From Fimbriimonadia bacterium (GTDB lineage: Bacteria > Armatimonadota > Fimbriimonadia > Fimbriimonadales > GBS-DC), in contig JAHCHP010000030.1 in the NCBI GenBank assembly GCA_026129765.1, forward strand, positions 1-32,311: a DNA stretch of 32,311 bases. The letters are read 5' to 3'. This document shows, piece after piece, positions 7,628 through 14,632 of this stretch (its first letter is position 1; the number at the start of each line of letters is the position of its first letter). The notes under the pieces are model-generated. The model made no database searches. It was not told the origin of the DNA and worked only from the letters and a program-made list of their open reading frames with translations. The position numbers and the translations under genes were made by a program.

Positions 7628-8839
7628 ATGAACCAACCAATTGAAGAGTGGGAAGTCCTTGATCTATTGACCGCCTTAGTGGATAAATCCTTAGTCGTGT
7701 TTGAAACCGACGAAAACGGCGTAGAGCGCTACCGGCTGCTGGAGAGTGTGCGACAATATTCTCGCGACCGTCTGCTGGAATCGGAAGAGGCTCCCCCGCT
7801 GTATAACCGCTATTTAGAATACTGCCTTTATTTCACGCAGCAGCGCAAACAGATTATCGAATCGGAGGGGGATGCCCGGTGGGTGGCTCGTCTGGACAAG
7901 GAGCGAGAGAATATTCTGTCCGCGCTGGAGTGGGGAACCGACAATCCTGACACTGCCATCCATGCGCTTCAACTGGCCTCCGCTTACCGGGAGTTCTGGT
8001 TGACGCGCAGTCTATATACCGAAGCGCGGGAATGGCTGTCGCGCGCGCTTGCGCATGGCGCAGAGGCTTCGCCTTTCATGAAGGCGCGTACTCTGAATGA
8101 TCTGGCTTACATCTCGAACCTGCAATGTGATTATGTCATCGCTGCCGATTTTGCGGCGCGCGGCATGGAGCAGGCAAAGCTGGCTGGTAATGACCGCTTG
8201 TATGCCTTTGCGCAGATGTTTCTGGCTTGGGCAAAAGAGTTTGGGAAGCAGGTCGAAACGCTGGATGAGGTTGCCGGTCTTTGCTTGGAAGCGAGAGAGT
8301 ATGCCTTGCGGGCGAACGATGCGGTCGCGCTTGCCAGCAGCTCGAATCTGCTCTGCAGTTTCTACTTCTATCGTGAGGATTATGAGAACGCGGAGCCTTA
8401 TGCGCGCGAAAGTGTGGAGGCTGCCCGCAAAGCCAATGACCCTTTCTCTGAAGAAGCCTCGCTGGATTTCTTGGGCGCGATTTTGATTCGCAAAGGGCGG
8501 ATAGAACCAGCCTTGGACATTTACAAACAGATGTTGATTTCTTGTCAGGTGCAGGGCAACCGGCGCAATACCGCATATGCCGCTTATCGCTTGGCAGAAA
8601 TCTATACCCGTCGTGACCTGGTAGTTGCCGCTCGTTTGATGGGCGCAGGCGATGGGCTGTTGGAAGCGATCCGGATCACGATTGAGCCAGTAGAGCAGCC
8701 CTTTTATGACCGTGTTCGAGCCACCATCGAATCTGCTTTGGAACCTGCCGTCTTTGAGGAAGCGCGCCGGGCGGGTAAGCGGCTCCCGTTTGAAGAGATT
8801 GTGAAGAACTGTCTTTCGCTCATTGATGCTTGGGAATGA
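7628..8839 (+). CDS. N-terminally truncated ATPase-type transcriptional regulator (TPR half only)
   Basis: A 403-residue protein matching the C-terminal half of large signal-transduction ATPases (COG3903-type, LuxR or winged-helix regulators with NB-ARC and TPR). Its first residues, V-L-D-L-L-T-A-L-V-D-K-S-L-V then R-Y-R-L-L-E-S-V-R-Q-Y-S-R-D-R-L, are the hallmark that in full-length proteins directly follows the ATPase/winged-helix region. TPR-like helical repeats follow from about residue 80 to 330. The family-typical end A-A-R-L-M-G-A ... F-Y-D-R-V-R-A-T-I-E also follows. There is no P-loop and no DNA-binding domain, and upstream DNA is occupied by the divergent gene. A TACAAT box sits 14 nt before the ATG, so it could be expressed as a stand-alone TPR protein. 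Alternatively it is a remnant of a deletion or rearrangement. Confidence 0.75.
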   Translation: MNQPIEEWEVLDLLTALVDKSLVVFETDENGVERYRLLESVRQYSRDRLLESEEAPPLYNRYLEYCLYFTQQRKQIIESEGDARWVARLDKERENILSALEWGTDNPDTAIHALQLASAYREFWLTRSLYTEAREWLSRALAHGAEASPFMKARTLNDLAYISNLQCDYVIAADFAARGMEQAKLAGNDRLYAFAQMFLAWAKEFGKQVETLDEVAGLCLEAREYALRANDAVALASSSNLLCSFYFYREDYENAEPYARESVEAARKANDPFSEEASLDFLGAILIRKGRIEPALDIYKQMLISCQVQGNRRNTAYAAYRLAEIYTRRDLVVAARLMGAGDGLLEAIRITIEPVEQPFYDRVRATIESALEPAVFEEARRAGKRLPFEEIVKNCLSLIDAWE

Positions 8840-8859
8840 TCGAAAAACAGACAGAATCA

Positions 8860-8867
8860 GGTATAAT
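8860..8867 (+). promoter_or_regulatory. GGTATAAT -10 element
   Basis: A consensus TATAAT (8862-8867) preceded by GG lies 12 nt upstream of the ATG at 8880. The predicted mRNA leader would be about 5-6 nt, too short for a ribosome binding site. It supports the start at 8880 over the ATG at 8823, which lies upstream of the promoter. Confidence 0.65.
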
Positions 8868-8879
8868 TATGTCACGATT

Positions 8880-9515
8880 ATGGCAAAATTCAAGGAAGGT
8901 AATCTGGTGCAAATCAAGTCGCGTGAGGCGACTGCGGAAGAGGCGAAGAATGGCAGATACGCCCCCTATCTTGGCAATGCGACGGGCAGTGTTTTGAAAG
9001 CCTATAACGCGCAAGAAGTGGCGGTAAAAATCGACTTAAACAGTCTCGATACCGCCGTCCGAGAACGCCATCAGAAGCAGCAAGAAGCCATGCAGCAGAA
9101 ATGGCTGGACTCTCTTTCGGAAGAAGCGCGAAACCGTTTGACCGCCGAAGAAAAGACGCTGCGCTTGAATTATGTTGTGCTGTTGGCAGAAAGCGATCTG
9201 ATGCCCTACAAAGAAGGCAAAAGCGCGTCCGCTGCCAAACCCACAAACGCGCCTGCAGCGGCTGTGAAACCGGCGGCAGAGCCAGAAACTGCGCCCGCGT
9301 CAAGAACCGCCTCTGCAAAACCGGCTGCGCCTCCCAAAGAATCCCCTGCCAAAGCCTCTGCCGCGAAAGGCGCGGAAACGGCAACCAAAGCCGCTGCCAA
9401 ACCTAAGAAATCGGCAGACACATCCACTACCGCCGCGGAATTGCCGAAGCGCAAAACCTCCGAAGAACTGGATGCGATTGAAGAGCAGTATCTCAAAACG
9501 CGAAAACGATCTTAA
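8880..9515 (+). CDS. Small protein with an N-terminal beta-barrel-like segment and a basic Ala/Lys/Pro-rich tail
   Basis: A 211-residue protein of unknown function. I place the start at 8880 (M-A-K-F-K-E-G-N-L-V) because a TATAAT box ends 12 nt before it and the upstream ATG at 8823 would lie outside the transcript. Residues 1-55 alternate short strands with glycine and resemble an SH3-like/KOW-type small barrel (inference). Residues 58-105 are a charged helix rich in Gln, Glu and Lys. From about residue 110 to 190 the chain is low-complexity Ala, Lys, Pro, Ser and Thr, similar to histone H1-like tails or flexible linkers. It ends with a Glu/Lys-rich helix. A nucleic-acid-binding or nucleoid role is possible but unproven. 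Its nearest neighbours do not indicate a pathway. Confidence 0.6.
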   Translation: MAKFKEGNLVQIKSREATAEEAKNGRYAPYLGNATGSVLKAYNAQEVAVKIDLNSLDTAVRERHQKQQEAMQQKWLDSLSEEARNRLTAEEKTLRLNYVVLLAESDLMPYKEGKSASAAKPTNAPAAAVKPAAEPETAPASRTASAKPAAPPKESPAKASAAKGAETATKAAAKPKKSADTSTTAAELPKRKTSEELDAIEEQYLKTRKRS

Positions 9516-9760
9516 CTTTTCTTGCATTGGAGAATGCTCGCTGGCGATACGCCTCGTGAAATCAGCGTACGCGGAAAGACTCGCAAGCAATTTACTTTAC
9601 ACTGTCATTGCCAATAACTCTTCCGACTTTGACTGAGGTTAGACATGAAGTATTGGATACAGGAATACGCGAAGCCTTTGCAGCTAAATACTTTTGTTAG
9701 TTGCAACTATCGATAGGCAATGCAGTAAAACTTGTCGTCACCGAAAACTGTTCATTCATC
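9516..9760 (+). other. Non-coding or degraded region upstream of the broken PIN gene
   Basis: No intact gene is visible in these 245 bases. Short open stretches in two frames (from ATG 9534, and around 9600-9690 with the reading V-R-H-E-V-L-D-T-G-I-R-E-A-F) could be remnants of the antitoxin expected beside a DUF3368 gene. I cannot match them to UPF0175 or another antitoxin family. Confidence 0.3.
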
Positions 9761-10254
9761 ATGAAAATTGTAAGTAACTCAACTGCCTTAGTTCATCTAT
9801 CGGCTGCGGGACAATTGGACCTCTTGCGCGATCTTTTTGACTCAATCCACGTTCCTGATCAAGTGTACGATGAAGTGGTCTTTGAAGCAAGAGGCAAACC
9901 AGGGGAAGAGGATTTAGAAGACGCTGATTGGTTAAAAATTCACACGGCGACCCATCAACTCGCGTTGGAGATTTTGATGGCATCGTGGGGGGTGTCGAGG
10001 CGGCGTGTATTAAATTGGCAATGGAATTGAATGCAGATCTTGTTATCTTAGATGATGAAGAGGTGCGCTTGAACGCGCAAGTACTTGAGATTCAATACAC
10101 TTCGACCGCGGGGATCTTGTTGTGGGCAGGTAGACTTCGGAGATTGGACTTCCCGGAAGCGTTAGATGAATTGCTCGCAACGGGGTACCGTTTACAGCCC
10201 AAAGAGTACAAACGTCTTATGAGCGAATGGCAGGCTTGGAAGAAGAGTAAGTAA
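9761..10254 (+). pseudogene. DUF3368 PIN-domain protein, frameshifted
   Basis: Two overlapping frames together encode one DUF3368 (COG2405) PIN-fold protein, the usual toxin-like partner of UPF0175 antitoxins. Frame one starts at ATG 9761 and gives the family N-terminus (V-S-N-S-T-A-L-V-H-L with Q-L-D-L-L, then V-P-D-Q-V-Y-D-E-V-V). Frame two, ending at 10254, gives G-G-V-E-A-A-C-I-K-L-A, L-V-I-L-D-D-E-E-V-R and the C-terminal helices. The change of frame falls between about 9970 and 9993; one missing base in the T4 run (9972-9975) or the G6 run (9987-9992) would restore it. The S-N-S at the first active-site position is normal for this family. No intact antitoxin gene is seen upstream, so the module looks decayed, unless the missing base is a sequencing error. 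Confidence 0.75.
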
Positions 10255-10320
10255 AATGAGACATTCTTGCTAAAACAAAGATGACAACAGCGCATGCATC
10301 TATAAACTCCTCATTGATGT

Positions 10321-10782
10321 TCAGCCCCTCTCTTCCAACCGCTGCTTTACAACATGATGGCGATAAGTAAACATTTTGCGGACATCCCAGACCACGATGG
10401 GATTTGCCAACCTGCCGAGCCATCCAAAGGGCAGTTGATAGGTCACCGTATCGATTAAGCGGGTAACCGACTCTGAGATCGGTTCGAACACGTGCTGGTG
10501 TTCCCAGAACAGAAAGGGCGAACGCTCTGCCCGGTCCACAAAACGATAAGGTGGGACATACTCCACAATCCGCGCATCCCAACGTAATGGGAGACCATAT
10601 CGTGTGATTTTCAGCCGGTACAAAACACCTTCCCGCATCGGTTCGGGGTCTCCCTCTAATTCGATTCGCGCTCCTGGAGGGGCTAACTCGAATAATCCCT
10701 CAATGCGGTCATGGAACTGCCAGACACGATCCAGAGGCGCGTTCACTTCTGAAACAAACTCCAGTCGATAGGTGGTTGGCAT
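10321..10782 (-). CDS. SRPBCC (START-like) ligand-binding domain protein
   Basis: A 153-residue single-domain protein of the SRPBCC/polyketide cyclase-dehydrase superfamily, closest in pattern to COG4276. The N-terminal strand F-V-S-E-V-N-A-P-L-D-R-V-W-Q-F-H-D is the standard opening. The strand pair with V-E-Y-V-P-P-Y-R-F-V-D (about residues 75-85), the aromatic-rich F-L-F-W-E-H-Q-H-V-F-E-P (about 90-101) and the long C-terminal helix starting V-V-W-D-V-R-K-M-F complete the helix-grip fold. Members bind hydrophobic ligands or act as small-molecule cyclases; the ligand here is unknown. The start at 10782 is 9 nt downstream of a TACAAT box on the minus strand, so the message is probably leaderless. 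It is divergent from the AEC transporter gene. Confidence 0.82.
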   Translation of the reverse strand: MPTTYRLEFVSEVNAPLDRVWQFHDRIEGLFELAPPGARIELEGDPEPMREGVLYRLKITRYGLPLRWDARIVEYVPPYRFVDRAERSPFLFWEHQHVFEPISESVTRLIDTVTYQLPFGWLGRLANPIVVWDVRKMFTYRHHVVKQRLEERG

Positions 10783-10785
10783 TGA

Positions 10786-10799
10786 GGTACAATTGTACC
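10786..10799. promoter_or_regulatory. Perfectly palindromic bidirectional -10 element
   Basis: GGTACAATTGTACC is a perfect 14-bp palindrome carrying TACAAT on both strands. On the minus strand it ends 9 nt before the ATG at 10782. On the plus strand it ends 18 nt before the ATG at 10812. It could serve two divergent promoters with overlapping -10 boxes, or be an operator superimposed on them. Confidence 0.6.
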
Positions 10800-10811
10800 C
10801 TTCCGACCTCT

Positions 10812-11738
10812 ATGATCCGAGAAAACAGTCAACTGCTGACACAGGCGTTTTTCGCGCTGCTTATGCTGGGCTTTTTGCTCCGGCGCGCGGGCGTTTTCAA
10901 GGATCATGATACCCGCGTGTTTAGTCGATTGGTGACGGATGTCACACTGCCCGCGCTGGTCTTAAGCGCGCTCCACAGCGCCGACTTTGACCCCGCGCTT
11001 CTAACAGTTGTGGGCATGGGCTGGCTTTTGATGGGACTCTCTTTGGGATTGAGTTTTGCGCTGGGGCGGGTCTTGAATCTCCCGCCTGAGCAAAGGCATG
11101 TGTTGATGGTGAGCGGCTCCATTGGCAACACAGGCTTTTTAGGGGTTCCTTTGGTCTACTCTTTGATGGAAGGCAGCAACGCGGTTGCCGCGCCTGCCGT
11201 GACATTCGATATGGCGGTAACGACATTGGCGATGTATACGCTGGGCATCATGATTTTCCAGAAGGGTCAACCGGCGAATGAATCGGGTGGATCGCCCCTG
11301 CGCCGCGTCTTCAAAATGCCTGTTTTCTGGGCAGCTGGACTGGGCTATTTCTTCATGTTGACCCGTATTCCGCTGCCTGAGGTAGTGGTTTATTCGCTTC
11401 AAAAGTTGGGCGCGATCACCGTGCCTCTGGTACTGCTAACCATCGGTATTTTGCTGCGCGCGCGTTCTATCAAAAGTAAGTGGAAACCGGCTGTGCTGAT
11501 CACGGGGTTCAAATGCCTGTTGGTTCCCGCGATGGCATATGGGCTGTTGCAATTCACCTCGCTATCCGCCGATATCGAGCGCGTCATTTTGCTGCTGTCC
11601 GCCATGCCATGCGCGATGGTGAGCGCGATCTTAGCCGCGCAATATGACAGCGATGGAGAACTGGCAGCCACCAGCGTCACCCTCTCGACATTCGTCTCGA
11701 TGTTGTTGCTGCCGTTGTGGCTCAAAGCGGGTTTATGA
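10812..11738 (+). CDS. AEC family (auxin efflux carrier-like) transporter
   Basis: A 308-residue membrane protein of the auxin efflux carrier family (Mem_trans, COG0679). About ten hydrophobic segments are spread over the whole length in the family's five-plus-five arrangement. Family features include F-S-R-L-V-T-D-V-T-L-P-A-L-V-L (about residues 34-48), the S-G-S-I-G-N-T-G-F-L-G-V-P-L block (about 100-113) and the paired C-terminal A-M-P-C-A-M-V-S-A-I-L-A block (about 267-278). Bacterial members export or import small carboxylates such as malate or malonate; the substrate is not predictable here. I chose ATG 10812 because the in-frame ATG at 10776 lies upstream of the -10 box. No ribosome binding site is visible. 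It is divergent from the SRPBCC gene. Confidence 0.85.
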   Translation: MIRENSQLLTQAFFALLMLGFLLRRAGVFKDHDTRVFSRLVTDVTLPALVLSALHSADFDPALLTVVGMGWLLMGLSLGLSFALGRVLNLPPEQRHVLMVSGSIGNTGFLGVPLVYSLMEGSNAVAAPAVTFDMAVTTLAMYTLGIMIFQKGQPANESGGSPLRRVFKMPVFWAAGLGYFFMLTRIPLPEVVVYSLQKLGAITVPLVLLTIGILLRARSIKSKWKPAVLITGFKCLLVPAMAYGLLQFTSLSADIERVILLLSAMPCAMVSAILAAQYDSDGELAATSVTLSTFVSMLLLPLWLKAGL

Positions 11739-11809
11739 GGCATTGCTGATAGTTATTGTTATCAAACAACTTCTTTTTTCTGCAAAAGCAGCAGGGAGAC
11801 GCACAAACG

Positions 11810-11817
11810 GGTAGAAT
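11810..11817 (+). promoter_or_regulatory. GGTAGAAT -10 element before the small HTH gene
   Basis: TAGAAT (11812-11817) preceded by GG lies 45 nt before the HTH start codon at 11863, which has its own ribosome binding site (GAGGAAG). An ATG only 2 nt after the box opens a 9-codon ORF that is probably not meaningful. Confidence 0.5.
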
Positions 11818-11862
11818 CCATGAAACCTGTGGGGAAGGAGAAATCGGTTTGAGGAAGCGAAC

Positions 11863-12093
11863 ATGGATGATATAGGGACCAAAGATCTACTGACGGTTGA
11901 ACAGGCTGCCCAATTTCTACAACTGAGCCAGTCCAGCATTCGTTCTTATATTCGGCAAAATAAGCTGAAGGCTTTTCGTGTTGCCGGTTCGCGCCGCCTG
12001 CTGATCCCCAAAGCCGAACTACTTGCCTTGTTAAAGCCTGCCAACAGCAGTTCCTCGCCTCGCAAAGCCAAATCGACTGATGATGAGACATGA
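11863..12093 (+). CDS. Excisionase-family helix-turn-helix DNA-binding protein
   Basis: A 76-residue protein with an HTH_17/MerR-like excisionase domain. L-L-T-V-E-Q-A-A-Q-F-L-Q-L-S (residues 9-22) forms the first helix, S-S-I-R-S-Y-I-R-Q-N-K-L the recognition helix, and A-F-R-V-A-G-S-R-R-L-L-I-P-K-A-E-L-L the wing and last helix. A short Ser/Lys-rich tail follows. The start ATG is preceded by GAGGAAG with 6-nt spacing. Its stop codon overlaps the start of the next gene (ATGA at 12090-12093), so the two are translationally coupled. The position suggests a local regulator of the exporter permease rather than a phage excisionase, and no integrase is present. Confidence 0.8.
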   Translation: MDDIGTKDLLTVEQAAQFLQLSQSSIRSYIRQNKLKAFRVAGSRRLLIPKAELLALLKPANSSSSPRKAKSTDDET

Positions 12094-12959
12094 TAGCGCA
12101 ATGGAAAGAGATTTGGCAGTTCCGCGAACTTCTTTGGACATTGATCCTTCGGGAACTTCGAGTTCGTTATAAAAATTCCGCGCTGGGGTTCTTCTGGTCG
12201 CTCCTGAACCCACTGGTTACCGTCATGGTGATGACCGTCGTTTTCAAATATGTGATGGGCATGCAGATCCCGAACTACTCCGCTTATATTCTGGTTGCCT
12301 ACCTGCCTTGGACCTTCTTTCAGTATGCGATTTTAGACTCCAGCCAGACCATCATCGGCTATATGCCGGTCATCAAGAAGATCTATTTCCCGCGTGAACT
12401 GTTGCCGTTGGGCGCGACCCTTGCCAATCTGGTCCATTTTGGGTTAGCGATGGGCGTGTTGTTTGCCTACCTCTATTTGATCGTGGGTGTGCCATTGCAA
12501 TGGTCGTTGCTGTGGCTGCCGGTGGTGATTGTCAGCCAGTTCCTGTTGACGCTGGGGCTGTCGATGTTTATCTCCTGTCTGAACGCCTTTTACGAAGATG
12601 TGAAGTATTTGGTCAGCGTGGGCATGCAGTTGCTGTTTTTCTTGTCGCCGGTCATCTATTTCTCAGAGCAGATACGGCATACCTCCATGATCCCCGAAGC
12701 GCAGCGCGAAAGCCTCTTTTGGGCATATCACCTGTTGAACCCGGTAGCGACACTGTTGATGGCATACCGCAAGACAATACTGCCGCCGATTCACGTGGAG
12801 CAGCAAAATCCCGCCATGTCTGCAGGGCGGGTTGTGTTCCCCGATATGCCGCTGCCTTTGTGGCTGTTGTTCGTGAATTTAGGCTTTAGCTTGCTGATTG
12901 CCTGGCTGGGCATGCGTTATTTTGATCGAAAGAAATGGGGGTTTGTGGAACGCCCATAG
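12090..12959 (+). CDS. ABC-2 type polysaccharide/lipid-linked glycan exporter permease
   Basis: A 289-residue permease of the ABC-2 (TagG/RfbA/KpsM-like, COG1682) family. The N-terminal cytoplasmic segment Q-F-R-E-L-L-W-T-L-I-L-R-E-L-R-V-R-Y-K-N-S-A-L-G-type motif (residues 10-33) is diagnostic. Six membrane helices follow, with the Y-L-P-W-T-F-F-Q block (about 70) and F-Y-E-D-V-K-Y-L-V (about 167-175). Such permeases move O-antigen, teichoic acid or other undecaprenyl-linked glycans across the inner membrane together with an ATPase (TagH/RfbE). That ATPase is not encoded in the window; instead the upstream partner is a small HTH protein that overlaps by 4 nt and dprA follows after 9 nt. The ATPase must be elsewhere. 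Confidence 0.87.
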   Translation: MIAQWKEIWQFRELLWTLILRELRVRYKNSALGFFWSLLNPLVTVMVMTVVFKYVMGMQIPNYSAYILVAYLPWTFFQYAILDSSQTIIGYMPVIKKIYFPRELLPLGATLANLVHFGLAMGVLFAYLYLIVGVPLQWSLLWLPVVIVSQFLLTLGLSMFISCLNAFYEDVKYLVSVGMQLLFFLSPVIYFSEQIRHTSMIPEAQRESLFWAYHLLNPVATLLMAYRKTILPPIHVEQQNPAMSAGRVVFPDMPLPLWLLFVNLGFSLLIAWLGMRYFDRKKWGFVERP

Positions 12960-12968
12960 GACGAAAGG

Positions 12969-14027
12969 ATGAGAGATTGGCTGCGTTTTTTGAGTTTGGA
13001 GTTCTCGGCGGCAAAAGCCAATAAGATTTTGAAGCGGTTTGGGTCTCCCAGCGCGCTGTTTGCCGCCTCCGAAGCGGAATGGCAAGAGGCGTTCAGCCCG
13101 GCGGATGTGGTGGCGATCCAGCGCATGGCTCAAGAGGAACCGGTGATTCCCTCCGCGCTTGCAGAGGGCAAAGTTCAGATTGTGACTCAAGCGGACGAGG
13201 CTTATCCGCCCACCCTATTGGACCTGCCCGATCCGCCGGTCGCGCTCTGTGTGAAGGGAACGCTGGAGGAGCGCGACCGCTTTGGAATCGCGATTGTCGG
13301 CACGCGCAATGCCACCCCTTACGGCAAAATGGTGGCGGAAAAACTGGCGCGCGACTTCGCGGAAGCGGGTGTGACGGTGATCAGCGGGGGCGCGTTGGGC
13401 GTGGATGCGCGCGCTCATCAGGGAGCGGTGAAGGGCAATGGGCGCACCCTGGCGATTTTGGGCAGCGGTCTGCTCAATGCCTACCCTCAAGATAATCAAG
13501 GCTTGTTTGAGACCATTGCCCAAGGGCATGGCGCGGTGGTTTCTGAGTTTCATCCCAAGGCATCGCCGGATGCCTGGCGGTTTCCTGCCCGGAACCGCCT
13601 GATCGCGGCATGGGGCGTGGGCGTCGTGGTGGTGGAAGCGCCTGTCCAGAGCGGCGCGCTCATTACTGCCCAATTCGCTGCTGAGACTGGGCGCGAGGTG
13701 TTCGCGGTTCCGGGCAGTATCGACAACGAAAAGGTTCGCGGCTGCCACCAACTCATCCGGGAAGGCGCGGCTTTGATTGAGAACGCGCAAGAGGTACTGG
13801 ACCTGCTGGGCGTGCAGCGCGCTCCCCAACGGCAGACCACAATGCCCCTCTTAAGCGAGGTCCAGGAGAAACTGCTGAAAGCGCTCTCGTTGCAACCCCA
13901 GTATATGGACAGCCTTGCGCGCGAGTTGTCGCTGCCTATTCATCAAGCGCAGGTGGAACTGACCAACCTGGAACTAATGGGACTGGCGCGGCGCATGCCC
14001 GGCGGGACTTTCGTGCGCGCGCTGTGA
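12969..14027 (+). CDS. dprA: DNA-processing protein DprA (Smf)
   Basis: A 352-residue DprA, the cytoplasmic protein that binds incoming single-stranded DNA and loads RecA during natural transformation. Residues 1-90 form the N-terminal helical (SAM-like) region. The extended Rossmann fold (about 95-300) carries G-T-R-N-A-T-P-Y-G, S-G-G-A-L-G-V-D-A-R-A-H, I-L-G-S-G-L, P-A-R-N-R-L-I-A-A-W and G-A-L-I-T-A-Q-F-A-A-E-T-G-R, all classical signatures. A winged-helix domain (about 295-352) closes the protein. The length is typical. The ATG at 12969 is preceded closely by GAAAGG, 9 nt after the permease gene, so it probably shares its transcript. Presence of dprA is consistent with natural competence, but no other com genes are seen here. 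Confidence 0.95.
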   Translation: MRDWLRFLSLEFSAAKANKILKRFGSPSALFAASEAEWQEAFSPADVVAIQRMAQEEPVIPSALAEGKVQIVTQADEAYPPTLLDLPDPPVALCVKGTLEERDRFGIAIVGTRNATPYGKMVAEKLARDFAEAGVTVISGGALGVDARAHQGAVKGNGRTLAILGSGLLNAYPQDNQGLFETIAQGHGAVVSEFHPKASPDAWRFPARNRLIAAWGVGVVVVEAPVQSGALITAQFAAETGREVFAVPGSIDNEKVRGCHQLIREGAALIENAQEVLDLLGVQRAPQRQTTMPLLSEVQEKLLKALSLQPQYMDSLARELSLPIHQAQVELTNLELMGLARRMPGGTFVRAL

Positions 14028-14259
14028 GTCTGGAATATCTCGTCTTCCTCTCCTCTCCATCGCTTTTCAGGAACTTAGTCTGCTTTTTTCCGCGTCAAAG
14101 GCTCGGTTTGAGAGGAAAGGTGAGAAAAGAAGGGTTGCGCGCCATAATGAAAAGGTGGAATGCTCTTATTTCCATGGAATACCATGTGAATCTTCAGAGG
14201 GCATCATGGAACAAACACCATGCGGGCGGCGCACAACTCACGGAATGAGGTGGCTACGT

Positions 14260-14517
14260 ATGAGCTATGGGAACTGGCAGTCGCAGAAACCGGTGAGGCT
14301 GACCAAGCGCGAAATCGAGGTGCTGAGCCTAATTGCGCAGGGACGTTCGTCCCAACAGGTGGCAGATACATTGTTTGTCAGTAAACGAACCGTGGATTTT
14401 CACTTAGCGAATATCTATGAGAAGTTGAATGTCAACAATCGTGTTCAAGCCTTCCGGCGAGCCGCGCAACTGGGATTAATACCTTTCGAGGCGTTCTTCG
14501 GAGGCAGCGAGTCTTAA
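14260..14517 (+). CDS. Small LuxR-type (GerE) DNA-binding regulator
   Basis: An 85-residue protein consisting almost only of a LuxR/FixJ-type HTH. L-T-K-R-E-I-E-V-L-S-L-I-A-Q-G-R-S-S-Q-Q-V-A is the first half, and L-F-V-S-K-R-T-V-D-F-H-L-A-N-I-Y-E-K-L the recognition helix with dimer helix. No receiver or sensor domain is present. I choose ATG 14260 because GAGGTGG lies 6 nt upstream. In-frame ATGs at 14155 and 14206 would add a Cys-rich, poorly coding extension. Stand-alone LuxR domains of this size act as simple DNA-binding regulators. The gene is flanked by a 13-bp direct repeat (14097-14109 and 14516-14528) and followed by a terminator. Confidence 0.8.
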   Translation: MSYGNWQSQKPVRLTKREIEVLSLIAQGRSSQQVADTLFVSKRTVDFHLANIYEKLNVNNRVQAFRRAAQLGLIPFEAFFGGSES

Positions 14518-14547
14518 AGGCTCGGTTTAATCGCAGTTCCAAATGAG

Positions 14548-14590
14548 AAACGGGAAGCGTATGGATGCGCTTCCCGTTTCTTGGTTTTTA
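14548..14590 (+). terminator. Rho-independent terminator
   Basis: A perfect 12-bp stem (AAACGGGAAGCG, 14548-14559, pairing with 14568-14579) with an 8-nt loop is followed by a T-rich run (TTCTTGGTTTTT). It ends the LuxR-type gene and also faces the convergent htrA gene. Confidence 0.8.
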
Positions 14591-14632
14591 AAGGAGGATT
14601 TTCAGTTAAAAAGAGAATCCAGATGTCCCCGG

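Noticed and set aside
11820..11849. A 9-codon ORF right after the GGTAGAAT box upstream of the HTH gene
   Set aside because: Too short to judge, and its ATG lies only 2 nt after the -10 box, so it would not be in the transcript; the downstream HTH gene has a proper ribosome binding site.
14169..14185. CCATGG...CCATG near-palindrome upstream of the LuxR-type gene
   Set aside because: Short and imperfect, with no second copy; not enough to call an operator.
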